From: Desulfobacterium sp.
Lineage (GTDB): Bacteria > Desulfobacterota > Desulfobacteria > Desulfobacterales > Desulfobacteraceae
Direction of reading: 5' to 3'
DNA length: 64,000 bases
Assembly: GCA_030145245.1 (NCBI GenBank)
Contig: JAQYWC010000082.1
Coordinates: forward strand, 62,001-126,000
Notes under the pieces: generated by a model
Database searches by the model: none
What the model saw: only the letters and a program-made list of their open reading frames with translations
What the model was told of the DNA's origin: nothing
Shown here: piece after piece, positions 51,715 to 61,300 of the stretch
Layout: each line of letters starts with the position of its first letter
Position numbering within the stretch: the stretch's first letter is position 1
Program-made: the position numbers and the translations under genes

Positions 51715-52137
51715 CTATTCTGTTGAAGCGTCATTGGGATTAAGCAGCTCTTTTCGCAGGGCCCGGACACTGGAATCGATTGTCTGTACGGCACTTGCCC
51801 CGGGCTCCAGCCAGCGTATCCCGCAAATTCGACGCAGATCCCTGCCCGGGGAGAGGTGAACCACCTCCCCCTCCAAATTCTCCACGGTTTCGTCCCCAAG
51901 GACCAGTGCACATCCCAAAAGCCTGTCGCCCACCATCACGTTCATATCCCGGGTCAGCTCCAGGGCGATGCCCATATTGCCGATATCCACAAGGGAATGG
52001 GAAACGTTGTCGATGGTGACGGAATAATTTTTCTTTGAAGTTAAAGGAATGCGAAAGGAGTTACGCACGATGTCGTTTAATTGCGAATCATTGCTTATCT
52101 CTTGAAACTCTATGGACTCTCCATGATTGTCATCCAT
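51715..52137 (-). CDS. PilZ-like domain protein
   Basis: 140 residues. NSFRIPLTSKKNYSVTIDNVSHSLVDIGNMGIALEL resembles the start of a PilZ domain, with the (D/N)xSxxG motif degraded to DIGNMG. Later strands are LEGEVVHLSPGRDLRRICGIRWL. The RxxxR arm is not clear, so c-di-GMP binding is doubtful. It is the first gene of a three-gene minus-strand unit with the acidic protein and the ParA-like ATPase, suggesting that the ATPase positions or controls something responsive to a second messenger (inference). Confidence 0.6.
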   Translation of the reverse strand: MDDNHGESIEFQEISNDSQLNDIVRNSFRIPLTSKKNYSVTIDNVSHSLVDIGNMGIALELTRDMNVMVGDRLLGCALVLGDETVENLEGEVVHLSPGRDLRRICGIRWLEPGASAVQTIDSSVRALRKELLNPNDASTE

Positions 52138-52216
52138 GGCCCCACCTTATGATATAGCTCGTTTAATTCACTTAATAACCCATTGCCACTCACTATATAA
52201 CAGCACAAAATAACAG

Positions 52217-52235
52217 GCAAGGGAAAATCGCTGTT
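52217..52235. repeat. 19-base dispersed repeat, copy 2
   Basis: GCAAGGGAAAATCGCTGTT, one mismatch from 6994-7012, just downstream of the glgB 3' end. Confidence 0.35.
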
Positions 52236-52265
52236 CACCCCCTGCCCGGCAAAACCGGCGATCTC

Positions 52266-54287
52266 CTACCGGAACCGGGATGCTCCGCCCACTGGCTCCA
52301 GGACAAATGCCGTGCGGGTGGGAAGATAGAGACTCAACCGGTCACTGAGGGTGAAATGGACCTGGTCTGCCTTCAGGCGCCCTTGCCCCCCGAACCGTTG
52401 CGAATCGGTATCCAGAACCATTCGATACTTTCCCGGGGGTGCATTTACGAAATAATCGCTGAACGAACGGGCCGGATGAAAGTTAAACAGAAAAACAAGC
52501 CCAGCCCGTTTAAACGACAGGATCCTGTCCGATTCATGGTGAAAAAGCAGGGTCGCCCCCGGGGAGTCAACCATACCCCGTTTTTTTGCAAGATCCACCA
52601 TGGCCCTGTCAAATTCGGCAAGCCGGGAAAACATCAGATCCGGGTTATCCTTCAGGGACCACTGACGCCTGGCGTAGCGATAGGACCAGTTGTTGGCCGC
52701 GCTTGGAAAATCGATCCATTCGGGATGGCCGAACTCGTTGCCCATGAAGTTCAGGTACCCGTTTCCGGCCGTGGCAAGGGTGATGAGCCGGATCATCTTG
52801 TGAAGGGCCACGGCCCGGATCGTGGTGATGGAACCATTGTCCCTCTCCATGCCGTGATAAATAGAATCTCCCATTAGGCGCATCATCAACGTCTTGTCCC
52901 CCACCAGGGCCTGGTCATGGGATTCGGCATAGGAGATCGTCTTTTCCTCCTCCCTCCGTGAATTGAGCTCATGCCACAGGGTGCCAAGGGACCAGGCCTC
53001 GTCCCGGAACTCTTTCAGGAGACGAATCCAGAAATCCGGAATCCCCATGGCAAAGCGGTAGTCAAATCCAGTCCCCCCCACGGCCTGGGGGGCTGCAATG
53101 CCGGGGTAGCCGCTCACATCCTCGGCAATAGTCACACACCCTGGAAATTTTTCGTGGACAAAGCGGTTGGCCAGATAGAGGTAGGCCAGGGCATCCGGAT
53201 CCACCGAGTCGCCATAGTAATCGTCATAACAGGTAAAGGCCCGGTTCAGGCCGTGGTCATGGAACAGCATGCTGGTGACCCCGTCGAACCTGAAGCCGTC
53301 CATGTGAAATTCCTCAATCCAGTACCTTAAGTTGGAGAGCAGAAACCGCACCACCATGGGCTTGCCGTAATCAAAGCACCGGGAGTCCCAGAGCCTGTGA
53401 TGCCCCCGTTCCCCGGCATGGAAAAACTGATCCGGGGTGCCGTCGAACCGGCTCAGCCCCTCGACCTCATTTCCTGCGGCATGGGAATGAACAACGTCCA
53501 TGAAGACCCGAAGCCCGAGGCTGTGGGCGGAATCCACGAGGCACTTCAGCTCCTCCGGGGTTCCAAAGCGTGAGGAGGGGGCGAAAAAGCTCGTCACATG
53601 GTATCCGAATGAGCCGTAATAGGGGTGTTCCTGAACCGCCATGAGCTGGATGGCGGTGTAGCCGGCGTCCTTGATCCTCGGAAGCACCCGGGTTTCAAAC
53701 TCCTTGTAGGTTCCCACCCTCCCCTGTTCCTGGGCCATGCCCACATGGGCTTCATAGATGAAGAGGCCGCCAGGGGAAGGTGCCGGGTGTTGCCATTGAT
53801 ACGCCTGGCCCGGATCCCACACCTGGGCATTGAAGATCAAAGTGTGAGGATCCTGGACAACCCGGGTGGCTGCCGTGGGAATCCTGTCCCCCTGGCCGTG
53901 GTCCCAGGCAATGACCAGCCGGTAGAGCTGGTTGTGGGTAAACGCCTTTAACGGGAACCGGCCCTCCCAGATGCCGTCCGGTCTCTTCTTCTGAAGAGCA
54001 AACCCGGGGGCAAGGGCCCAGCCGGTCATCTCCCCGATGATGTGGATGGAACACGCCCCTGGCGCCCATTCCCTGAAGAGCCACCCCTTGTCCAGGCGAT
54101 GGAGACCGAACACCTGATGGTAATCGGCAAAATCCATAAGGGATTGTCTGCCCTGGTTTGTGATCAGCTCTTCTTTCCTGCGGCAGTAAAGGATTCTGCT
54201 GTTGATCACGCCCTTGTAGGGCAGAAGACAGCCGTCCTTAAACATGGCATGGTCACGCGAAAAAGGGTCTTTGCAACATTCGTTCAT
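52266..54287 (-). CDS. glgB: 1,4-alpha-glucan branching enzyme (GH13)
   Basis: 673 residues. An N-terminal carbohydrate-binding-type domain (FREWAPGACSIHIIGEMTGW) precedes a GH13 barrel: VFMDVVHSHA, the nucleophile in MDGFRFDGVTSML, the acid/base in TIAEDVSGYPG, and YAESHDQALVG. The HHHAA-type short form and the GMTSML-like GVTSML block resemble eukaryotic branching enzymes. It introduces alpha-1,6 branches into glycogen. It is the last gene of the minus-strand glycogen operon; its start lies 35 bases inside the synthase gene. Confidence 0.93.
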   Translation of the reverse strand: MNECCKDPFSRDHAMFKDGCLLPYKGVINSRILYCRRKEELITNQGRQSLMDFADYHQVFGLHRLDKGWLFREWAPGACSIHIIGEMTGWALAPGFALQKKRPDGIWEGRFPLKAFTHNQLYRLVIAWDHGQGDRIPTAATRVVQDPHTLIFNAQVWDPGQAYQWQHPAPSPGGLFIYEAHVGMAQEQGRVGTYKEFETRVLPRIKDAGYTAIQLMAVQEHPYYGSFGYHVTSFFAPSSRFGTPEELKCLVDSAHSLGLRVFMDVVHSHAAGNEVEGLSRFDGTPDQFFHAGERGHHRLWDSRCFDYGKPMVVRFLLSNLRYWIEEFHMDGFRFDGVTSMLFHDHGLNRAFTCYDDYYGDSVDPDALAYLYLANRFVHEKFPGCVTIAEDVSGYPGIAAPQAVGGTGFDYRFAMGIPDFWIRLLKEFRDEAWSLGTLWHELNSRREEEKTISYAESHDQALVGDKTLMMRLMGDSIYHGMERDNGSITTIRAVALHKMIRLITLATAGNGYLNFMGNEFGHPEWIDFPSAANNWSYRYARRQWSLKDNPDLMFSRLAEFDRAMVDLAKKRGMVDSPGATLLFHHESDRILSFKRAGLVFLFNFHPARSFSDYFVNAPPGKYRMVLDTDSQRFGGQGRLKADQVHFTLSDRLSLYLPTRTAFVLEPVGGASRFR

Positions 54288-55761
54288 AGAGTCCTATATA
54301 CTTTTCAGCACAGGTTGTGTGGTTGAATTCAAGAACACCCTCGGTCATTATCCGCCGGATCTGCTCCTCCTTGATCCGGGGGGACAGTCTATAAAACGCC
54401 ATGGCCTGGTCAACGGCCCATGAGAGCGCATTTGCATCGTGAACATTGAAGAGGAACCCGTTACCCCAGTCCCGATCGGGCTCAAGGGGCCTGACGGTGT
54501 CATGGAGCCCGCCTGTGTCAAACGCGATGGGAATCGTGCCGTAGATGCATCCGGTCATCTGGGGAAGGCCGCAGGGTTCGAAACTGGAAGGCATGAAGAG
54601 GAAATCAGCAGCTGCAAAGGCCTGGTGGGAGAGACCCTCACTGAAATCATTCACGCTCATCCGGTTTCTGATGTTGTGGAAATCCACGATATCGTTAAAG
54701 TGTTTCTGATACTCCCCGCTTGCCACAAAGACCATCTGGAGATTGTCGGACGAATACCGTTCAATGAGATCATAGGCAATATCTGCCAGCAACTGGCATC
54801 CCTTCTGGACCGGATCCAGGCGGGAAGGCCAGAAAAAAAGAGGTGCGTTCCCGTCCAGATCAAGTCCAAGGGCGTCCTGGAGGTATCGCTTGTTCAGCTG
54901 TTTCTTTTCCCGATGGTTTTTCGGACCATAATTGTGGACGATCATCTCGTCGATGGTGGGATTGAATTCCGGATCCGGGGCATTGAGCACCCCGTCTGCA
55001 CACCCGGCATGCCATTTGTTGGCGAGCTCCTGCCTCAGGCATGGCTCCACAAAAGGATGGCGGTGCTCGATGATCTCCTTCAAAAAGGTGGGACTCACCG
55101 TGTTGACGTAGTGGGCCGCAAACACCCCCGAGGTCAAAAAATCCACCGGATTGGTCTCCCTTGCGCTTTCGTAGTTCCAGGGCGGACACCTGAAATAGAG
55201 GTATTTCCAGAAGGAAGCCGCATCAATGCCCCGGTCCTCAATCTCTGCCATGGTGGAGGTGACCGTGTGTATGTTGTGTATGGTAAAGAGACAGGGAATC
55301 CCCATCTGCCTAGCCATGGACGGCACAAGCCCGGTCATCCAGTCGTTACAATGGATGATGTCCGGACGAACCCTGGGAATGATATTGTTCATCACCTCCC
55401 GCTGAAAGGCCAGGGCCACCTTAAGGTTGGTGACGGAATAACCGGAATAAACATGGGTGAGATAGTAAAAAGCCCTGTCTTCGGCAAGGTGAATCCGCTC
55501 GTCTTCCAGGCGCGCCTTGATCCTGTCCAGCTCCTTGTTGAAAAAATCGGGAAGAGCCCCTTTGATGATGGAGCGGTAGTCGGGAAGGGCAACATGGACG
55601 TCACCACCCAGATCAAACAAAGCCGAGATCAGGGCGGCCGAGACATCGGCAAGCCCGCCTGCCTTTGCTGAATAGTTGGACATGTTGCCCATCTCCTCCG
55701 GAAGATAGGTGACCTCGGGCGTCACAATGAGAATGCGGGGATTTTTCCTTTTTTCTGTCAT
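54253..55761 (-). CDS. Glycogen/starch synthase (GT5)
   Basis: 502 residues. The N-terminus has PEVTYLPEEMG...YSAKAGGLADVSAALISAL, where KAGGLADV stands for the usual KTGGLAD nucleotide-sugar loop. Further family blocks are DIIHCNDWMTGLVP and the C-terminal ADFLFMPSSFEPCGLPQMTGCIYGTIPIAFDTGGLHDTV. It extends alpha-1,4-glucan chains from an NDP-glucose donor. It sits between the phosphorylase and the branching enzyme in the operon, overlapping the latter by 35 bases. Confidence 0.92.
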   Translation of the reverse strand: MTEKRKNPRILIVTPEVTYLPEEMGNMSNYSAKAGGLADVSAALISALFDLGGDVHVALPDYRSIIKGALPDFFNKELDRIKARLEDERIHLAEDRAFYYLTHVYSGYSVTNLKVALAFQREVMNNIIPRVRPDIIHCNDWMTGLVPSMARQMGIPCLFTIHNIHTVTSTMAEIEDRGIDAASFWKYLYFRCPPWNYESARETNPVDFLTSGVFAAHYVNTVSPTFLKEIIEHRHPFVEPCLRQELANKWHAGCADGVLNAPDPEFNPTIDEMIVHNYGPKNHREKKQLNKRYLQDALGLDLDGNAPLFFWPSRLDPVQKGCQLLADIAYDLIERYSSDNLQMVFVASGEYQKHFNDIVDFHNIRNRMSVNDFSEGLSHQAFAAADFLFMPSSFEPCGLPQMTGCIYGTIPIAFDTGGLHDTVRPLEPDRDWGNGFLFNVHDANALSWAVDQAMAFYRLSPRIKEEQIRRIMTEGVLEFNHTTCAEKYIGLYERMLQRPFFA

Positions 55762-55779
55762 GCCCTTGTCCTTTCTCCA

Positions 55780-58335
55780 TCAATTAGCCCAGGTCATCAG
55801 TCCCGGGCTTGCCTTGAGGATCTCGTCCCCCTGGGGGATCACCCTTGCCGTATAGCCGAACCTGCCCGCATCAGAACAGGTGAGGGAACAATCGTATAAA
55901 CAGGCGTTGTCTTCAAAGCGCTCCTTAAATTCCATGGTCTGTACCCTTCCCCCCTTAAGCTGGGAAAGGGACCGGATCCTTCCGTAATAGATCTGCACCT
56001 CGACCTCCGCAGGTTCGAGCTCACCGAGAAAAACCCTGACCGTAAGCCTGAAGGTGTCGCCGGCCCGGAACCCGTTGCCTGTGACCATTGAGGGTTTTTC
56101 AACCCGGACGTTTTTCCACAGGGCGGATAGCCGTTTCTTTGCCATGGCAAGACCGGTTGCCTCCCTGGCATGATCAGCCGTAAGCCGGCCCATGTCCATG
56201 GAAGCCGGAACATAGAACCGGTTCGTATACTCCCTGACCATGCGGTTGCTGGAAAAATCCAGCAGGGCCATCTTCATGGACGCCTTCATCATTTCGATCC
56301 ACCGCAGGGGCGGGTTCCCAGGCTTTCTGTCATAAAAGCAGGGGATCACATCATTCTCAAGGATATTGTAGAACGCCTGGCTCTCCACCGAATCCTGATA
56401 GGCCTCGTCCTGAAAATCATAGCTGTCACCAATGGCCCATCCCCTGTCCGGGGAGTATCCCTCGCACCACCACCCGTCCAGGATGCTCAGGTTGAGGCTG
56501 CCGTTCACGGCCGCCTTCATGCCCGAGGTGCCGCAGGCCTCGTTGGGTCGCCTGGGGGTGTTGAGCCAGACATCAGCCCCCTGGACCATGTACCGGGCGA
56601 TGTTGATGTCGTAGTCCTCGAGAAACACGACCCTGTGCCTCACCTCGTCCCGTTTGGCAAAGTTCATGATCCGCTGGATGATCTGTTTCCCCTGGTTATC
56701 GTTGGGGTGGGCCTTTCCTGCAAAAATGAGCTGTATGGGCCGGGTCTTGGAATTGATCAGGGCCTCGAGCCGGTCCGGATCTTTCAGCAAAAGGTCGGCC
56801 CGCTTGTAGGTGGCAAAACGCCTGGCAAAGCAGATGGTCAGCACGTTGTTGTCCAGGACCGAGGAGACGGCGTCAAGGACATGCCGGGGTGCGCTCCTTG
56901 CCGAGTACTTGTCCAGCATAATCTTCCGGCACTGGCGGATGAGGCGGGACCGGTCGATGCCATGGACATGCCAGAGGTCCTCGTCATCGATGTTGTCGAT
57001 CCTTTTGACCAGATCCGGGCCGTAATGGAGGCTTCCCCAGCCCGTTGCAAGATAGCGTTCAAACAGGGCCGCCTTTTGCTGGGAAATGTAGGAGAGAATG
57101 TGAACCCCGTTGGTAATATGGGAAATGGGCACCTCCTCCACGGGCCGTTCCGGCCAGATCCCGGTCCACATTTCCCGGGCCACCATGCCGTGGAGACGGC
57201 TCACCCCGTTCAGGTAGCCGGCAAGGTTCATTCCAAGGACGCACATGTAGAAGAAAGGATCCTGTTCCCCATGGGATCTCATCTGCCCCCATCCAAGGAG
57301 TTCATCCACGGGCATGTCAAATTGTTCGGCAAAGGGTTTAAGATAGGGTTTCACCAGGGCGGGAGGAAACTCGTCATGGCCTGCGGCAACCGGGGTGTGG
57401 GTGGTGAAGACGCTGCTCCGTTTGCAGATTTCCCAGGCAGCCCCCATATCCACGGAAAACTTTTTCATGATCCGGACGATTCTCTCAAGCCCTGCAAACG
57501 AGCAGTGGCCCTCGTTCATATGAATTACGGCAGGAAAGATATCCAGCCGCTCAAGGACGCGCATCCCTCCGATGCCAAGCAGGGCCTCCTGGGCGATCCG
57601 GATCTCAAGGTTACTCGAGTAGAGGCGCCCTGTAATGTCACGGATAAAGGCGCTGTTCTCCCGGAGATTTGTGTCCAGGAGAAGCAGCCTCAGCCGCCCA
57701 AGCTTCACCTGCCACACCTGGGCAAGGATTGTCCCGTGGGGACTTTCCACCCTGACAACGATATTGTCCCCCAGATTGTCCCTGGCCCGCTGAACCGGCA
57801 GGTCAAAGATGTCGATCTCAGGATAGCTCTCCTGCTGCCATCCCTCAAGGTCAAACACCTGGGTAAAATAGCCCCCCCGGAACAGAAGCCCCACCCCGGT
57901 AAGGGGGATGCCCAGGGAGGAGGCAGCCTTGAGATGATCGCCGGCAAGCACCCCGAGTCCTCCGGCAAAGAGCGGAAGGGATTCGTGGATTCCGAACTCC
58001 ATGGAAAAATAGGCGATGGTCTCCCTGGGGCCCACGTCCAGGTTGTCAAATCCCGGAGCAAAGGAGTACATGGTCTCAAACCTTGCCTTTACCCGCTCCA
58101 TGTGCCCGATAAAACCGTCATCAAAAGTCAGCTCCTCAAACCGTCTCTGGGAGATGGACGCCAGGAAGGCCACGGGATTCCGGTTTTTAGCTTCCCATTG
58201 AACCGGATTGATCCTCCTGAAAAGCTCCACGGCATCATAGTTCCAGCACCACCAGAGGTTTTTGGAAAGATAATCAAGAAACAGGAGGGGTTCGGGAATT
58301 GAAGGATACACCTTGAAAACCTGCAGATTATCCAT
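55780..58335 (-). CDS. glgP: Alpha-glucan phosphorylase (GT35)
   Basis: 851 residues; ATG 58335 is chosen because AAGGAG lies six bases before it, while the ATG at 58341 abuts that site. The PLP lysine is in EACGTSGMKAAVNGSLNLSILDGWW. Other family blocks are IAYFSMEFGIHESLPLFAGGLGVLAGDHLKAAS, VFTTHTPVAAGHD, and ICFARRFATYKRADLL. It is the shorter-type (archaeal/Thermus-like) glucan phosphorylase, releasing glucose 1-phosphate from glycogen. It begins three bases before the stop of the debranching gene is passed, so the two are coupled. Confidence 0.94.
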   Translation of the reverse strand: MDNLQVFKVYPSIPEPLLFLDYLSKNLWWCWNYDAVELFRRINPVQWEAKNRNPVAFLASISQRRFEELTFDDGFIGHMERVKARFETMYSFAPGFDNLDVGPRETIAYFSMEFGIHESLPLFAGGLGVLAGDHLKAASSLGIPLTGVGLLFRGGYFTQVFDLEGWQQESYPEIDIFDLPVQRARDNLGDNIVVRVESPHGTILAQVWQVKLGRLRLLLLDTNLRENSAFIRDITGRLYSSNLEIRIAQEALLGIGGMRVLERLDIFPAVIHMNEGHCSFAGLERIVRIMKKFSVDMGAAWEICKRSSVFTTHTPVAAGHDEFPPALVKPYLKPFAEQFDMPVDELLGWGQMRSHGEQDPFFYMCVLGMNLAGYLNGVSRLHGMVAREMWTGIWPERPVEEVPISHITNGVHILSYISQQKAALFERYLATGWGSLHYGPDLVKRIDNIDDEDLWHVHGIDRSRLIRQCRKIMLDKYSARSAPRHVLDAVSSVLDNNVLTICFARRFATYKRADLLLKDPDRLEALINSKTRPIQLIFAGKAHPNDNQGKQIIQRIMNFAKRDEVRHRVVFLEDYDINIARYMVQGADVWLNTPRRPNEACGTSGMKAAVNGSLNLSILDGWWCEGYSPDRGWAIGDSYDFQDEAYQDSVESQAFYNILENDVIPCFYDRKPGNPPLRWIEMMKASMKMALLDFSSNRMVREYTNRFYVPASMDMGRLTADHAREATGLAMAKKRLSALWKNVRVEKPSMVTGNGFRAGDTFRLTVRVFLGELEPAEVEVQIYYGRIRSLSQLKGGRVQTMEFKERFEDNACLYDCSLTCSDAGRFGYTARVIPQGDEILKASPGLMTWAN

Positions 58336-58337
58336 GA

Positions 58338-61300
58338 TCATCTCCTTGTTGTAAGCTTAAGCCACACCCTGAGAAGCTCGCTCGAGCCCCAGGCCTGGGC
58401 ATCGCATCCCCTTGCAAGGTGTGGCGCATCACCATCTACGATTTCCGGTACAAAACCGGCGGCCCCCTTTTCCATGATCTTCAGGCTGCTCTTGAGCCAT
58501 GAGATCCCGGTGGCAGCGCCGGAAGGGCCAAACACCATGGCCCAGGCCTCGCAAAAGACCGGAAACACCCATGTCCAGGCGGTACCGTTGTGGTAGGCGG
58601 GTTTTCTCTCCCGGTCCTCATCCCCCATATAGTGCCCGGAATAGGGATAAAGGGGATCCTTCAAGGGACCGTTCTCCCCCTGAATGACAAGGGGAAGGCT
58701 GACCTTCCCATCGTCAAGGGTGCGTATGGCGCCTGGCACCAGAAGATCCATACATTGTTCAAGGGCCGGAATGCATGGTTTCGCGTCCCGGACCGCACCC
58801 AGGGCGATCAGAAAAAGCTGGTTGGGCCTTAAGGCATCGTCGGCCACGGCTGTTGCTGCGGGCTTCATCCCCTGGCTGTGGAGGCAGTCGGAAAAATACC
58901 CCCTCTCTTCCAGGAAAAAGAGGTGTTGGACGGACTCGGCAACCCTGTGGGCAAGCGCTTTCCAGGGGGTCTGATGCCGCCTGTCTATTCTGGCAAGAAA
59001 CACCAGGGCATAATGCCACAGGGCCTGGATCTCCACCGGATATCCCTGTCGCGGGGTTCCGGCCGGAAAGTTGGTGTCCATCCAGGTGAAGTGGGAGGGG
59101 CTGTATACAAGGGCACTTTCCTTGTCCATTTGAATTCCGGTATCGGTTCCACGGATATAGGACTCACCAATGGAAATGAGGATCTGCCGGATGGTTCGAT
59201 CACCTAAAAATTCATCCAGGAACGCCTCGCCCTGGTGTCCGACAAGTTCTCTCACCCCAGCAACAAACCAGAGGGGGGCATCCGAGGTCTCCCGGTTGGC
59301 CGCATCACTGCCGCAGATCATGTTGGGAAGGGTGCCGTTTTGTTCAAACCGCCCAAAGAGCCTCAGGATCTTACGTGCCTCATCCAGGCGGCCTGCCTGG
59401 ATCAGGGCCCGGCTGAAAATGAGGCTGTCCCTGCCCCAGTCCAGAAACCAGGGGTAGCCCGCGATCACGCTTTTGTCGTCCCCCCTGGTTACCACAAAGG
59501 CGGTAAGGCTCTTCATCAGTGCCTCGCCCAACGGCCACCCCCTGGCAAAATCCTTTGAACGGTCGTTGTGGCCTGTGTAGGCACCGACCCTGGACTTGAC
59601 CCGGTTCTCGTTGGCATCGGCGGCCAAAAGAATGGCGGTGTCGCCCTCGAGGGTTGCAATGAAATAACCCGGGCTGAAAAGGTCTGATTCGGAATCAAGC
59701 CCCCGCCCGGCATCCAGGGAGCGGTGCACCATATACTGCCACTCGGGTTCCCAGACAAAGCTGCCAAGGGAAACCCCTACCCTCACAGAACAATGATCGG
59801 GCTCAGGGGAAAACACAAATCCGTTTTCCACCATGGTGACCGCCTCCTTCCAGCGCTTCTCCGGCCCCTGCCATGCCTTGACGGTCTCGTGGAAACTGCG
59901 GTATTCCATGTCGGGCCGGATGATGACGGTCACAGGTTTTGAATCGTCCAGCAGATGTTCCCGGTTGTCGGCGGTCGGTCTTGAGATGGTCAGTTCCAGG
60001 GAATTTTTCCCTTCGATCATCCTGAGGGTGAGCTCCACCAGACAATGGTTGCCTTCGCTTGTGGGCACCCGGAACCGCCATTTGCCCGCGCTGTCGTAGG
60101 AGAAGGTGAAACGGTCCAGGCAATCCAGGCCAAGCTCCCTTGAGTACCCCTGGAAGGTCACCCATATCCTGCAACGGGCAAGGGCCATCCACCGGTCCTC
60201 GGGATAATCCGGGTTGATGTTTGCGGCAAGCAGGGCGTCATAGCGGCTCTCAAGCCTTCCCCACCAGGCAAAGGCCCGCATCATGCCCCCCCGGTTATTC
60301 ACCCCCAGCAGTTTCAGGGAGGGGTCCTTTGCAATGGCCTTCCTTGTAAAAACAGACGACACAAAGGTCGATCCTGACCCTGGCAGGTAGAGCAGGGAAG
60401 CGATCCCCTCCCGGGTTCCCTTGGGTGAAAAGACCCGGATTCTCAAGATATGTTCCTGCACCCTTCCCTTGGTGTCCATGGGAAGGAACAAGGCAAAAAA
60501 CCGACCGTCCGCCATGGCAAGGGCCTCATCCTGGCCCAGGGTAGTGAAGTTGTTCCCGTTCCGGGTCCTGATCTCTGCCCTGAACGTTTCAGGCGCCACA
60601 ACCATCAGCAAAAAGCCGGAAGGCACCATGACCTGCCGCCTCACGTCCCGGTCCCATTGCCACACAACCACCCGGCTCTCGTTGCCGTCCGGGTTGACAG
60701 ACCGCACAAACTCAACAGGATCGGCAACAAGACGCTGAGCAGCCCCGTTAAGATCCATGGCAGAGACATCACCAACCCCTGCAAGGGCGGTGACAATTTT
60801 CAGCACCCTGGCCCTTTGCTTCTGAAGGACCACCCGTTCCGGCATCCCCAGGTTCAGCGCGTCCGCCTTTCTGAGACGATGGATATCCTCCTTGTCACGG
60901 GTCAGGGCAACCACCTCCCCAGGTGTAAGCTCAAGCCGGCAGAGGCCGTCCTGTTGACGGACAACAACCGCCCTCTCCGTGACCAGGTCAAACATGGGGC
61001 CCTGGCCCGGGGTGCCCATGGTCCAGGCAACCTCCCGGGCCCTGTCACAATCAAGGTTGGCCAGCACCACCACCTCCTTATCTTCCCCTGGAGCAACCCG
61101 GCTGAGGGCCACACAATTATTCTCCCCCTGGTGCACCAGGCTAAGGCGGACGTTGCTTGCAAAGGCGGGATGGGTCTTCAGAATCAGGTTGAGCCTGCGA
61201 ATATGGCCGGTCTGATTGATCCCGGCATCCCAGTTCAGGGAAACGGATTCATGGACGTCGATCTTCCGGGTGGCGAACCACTCCACCCCGTTGGTAAATC

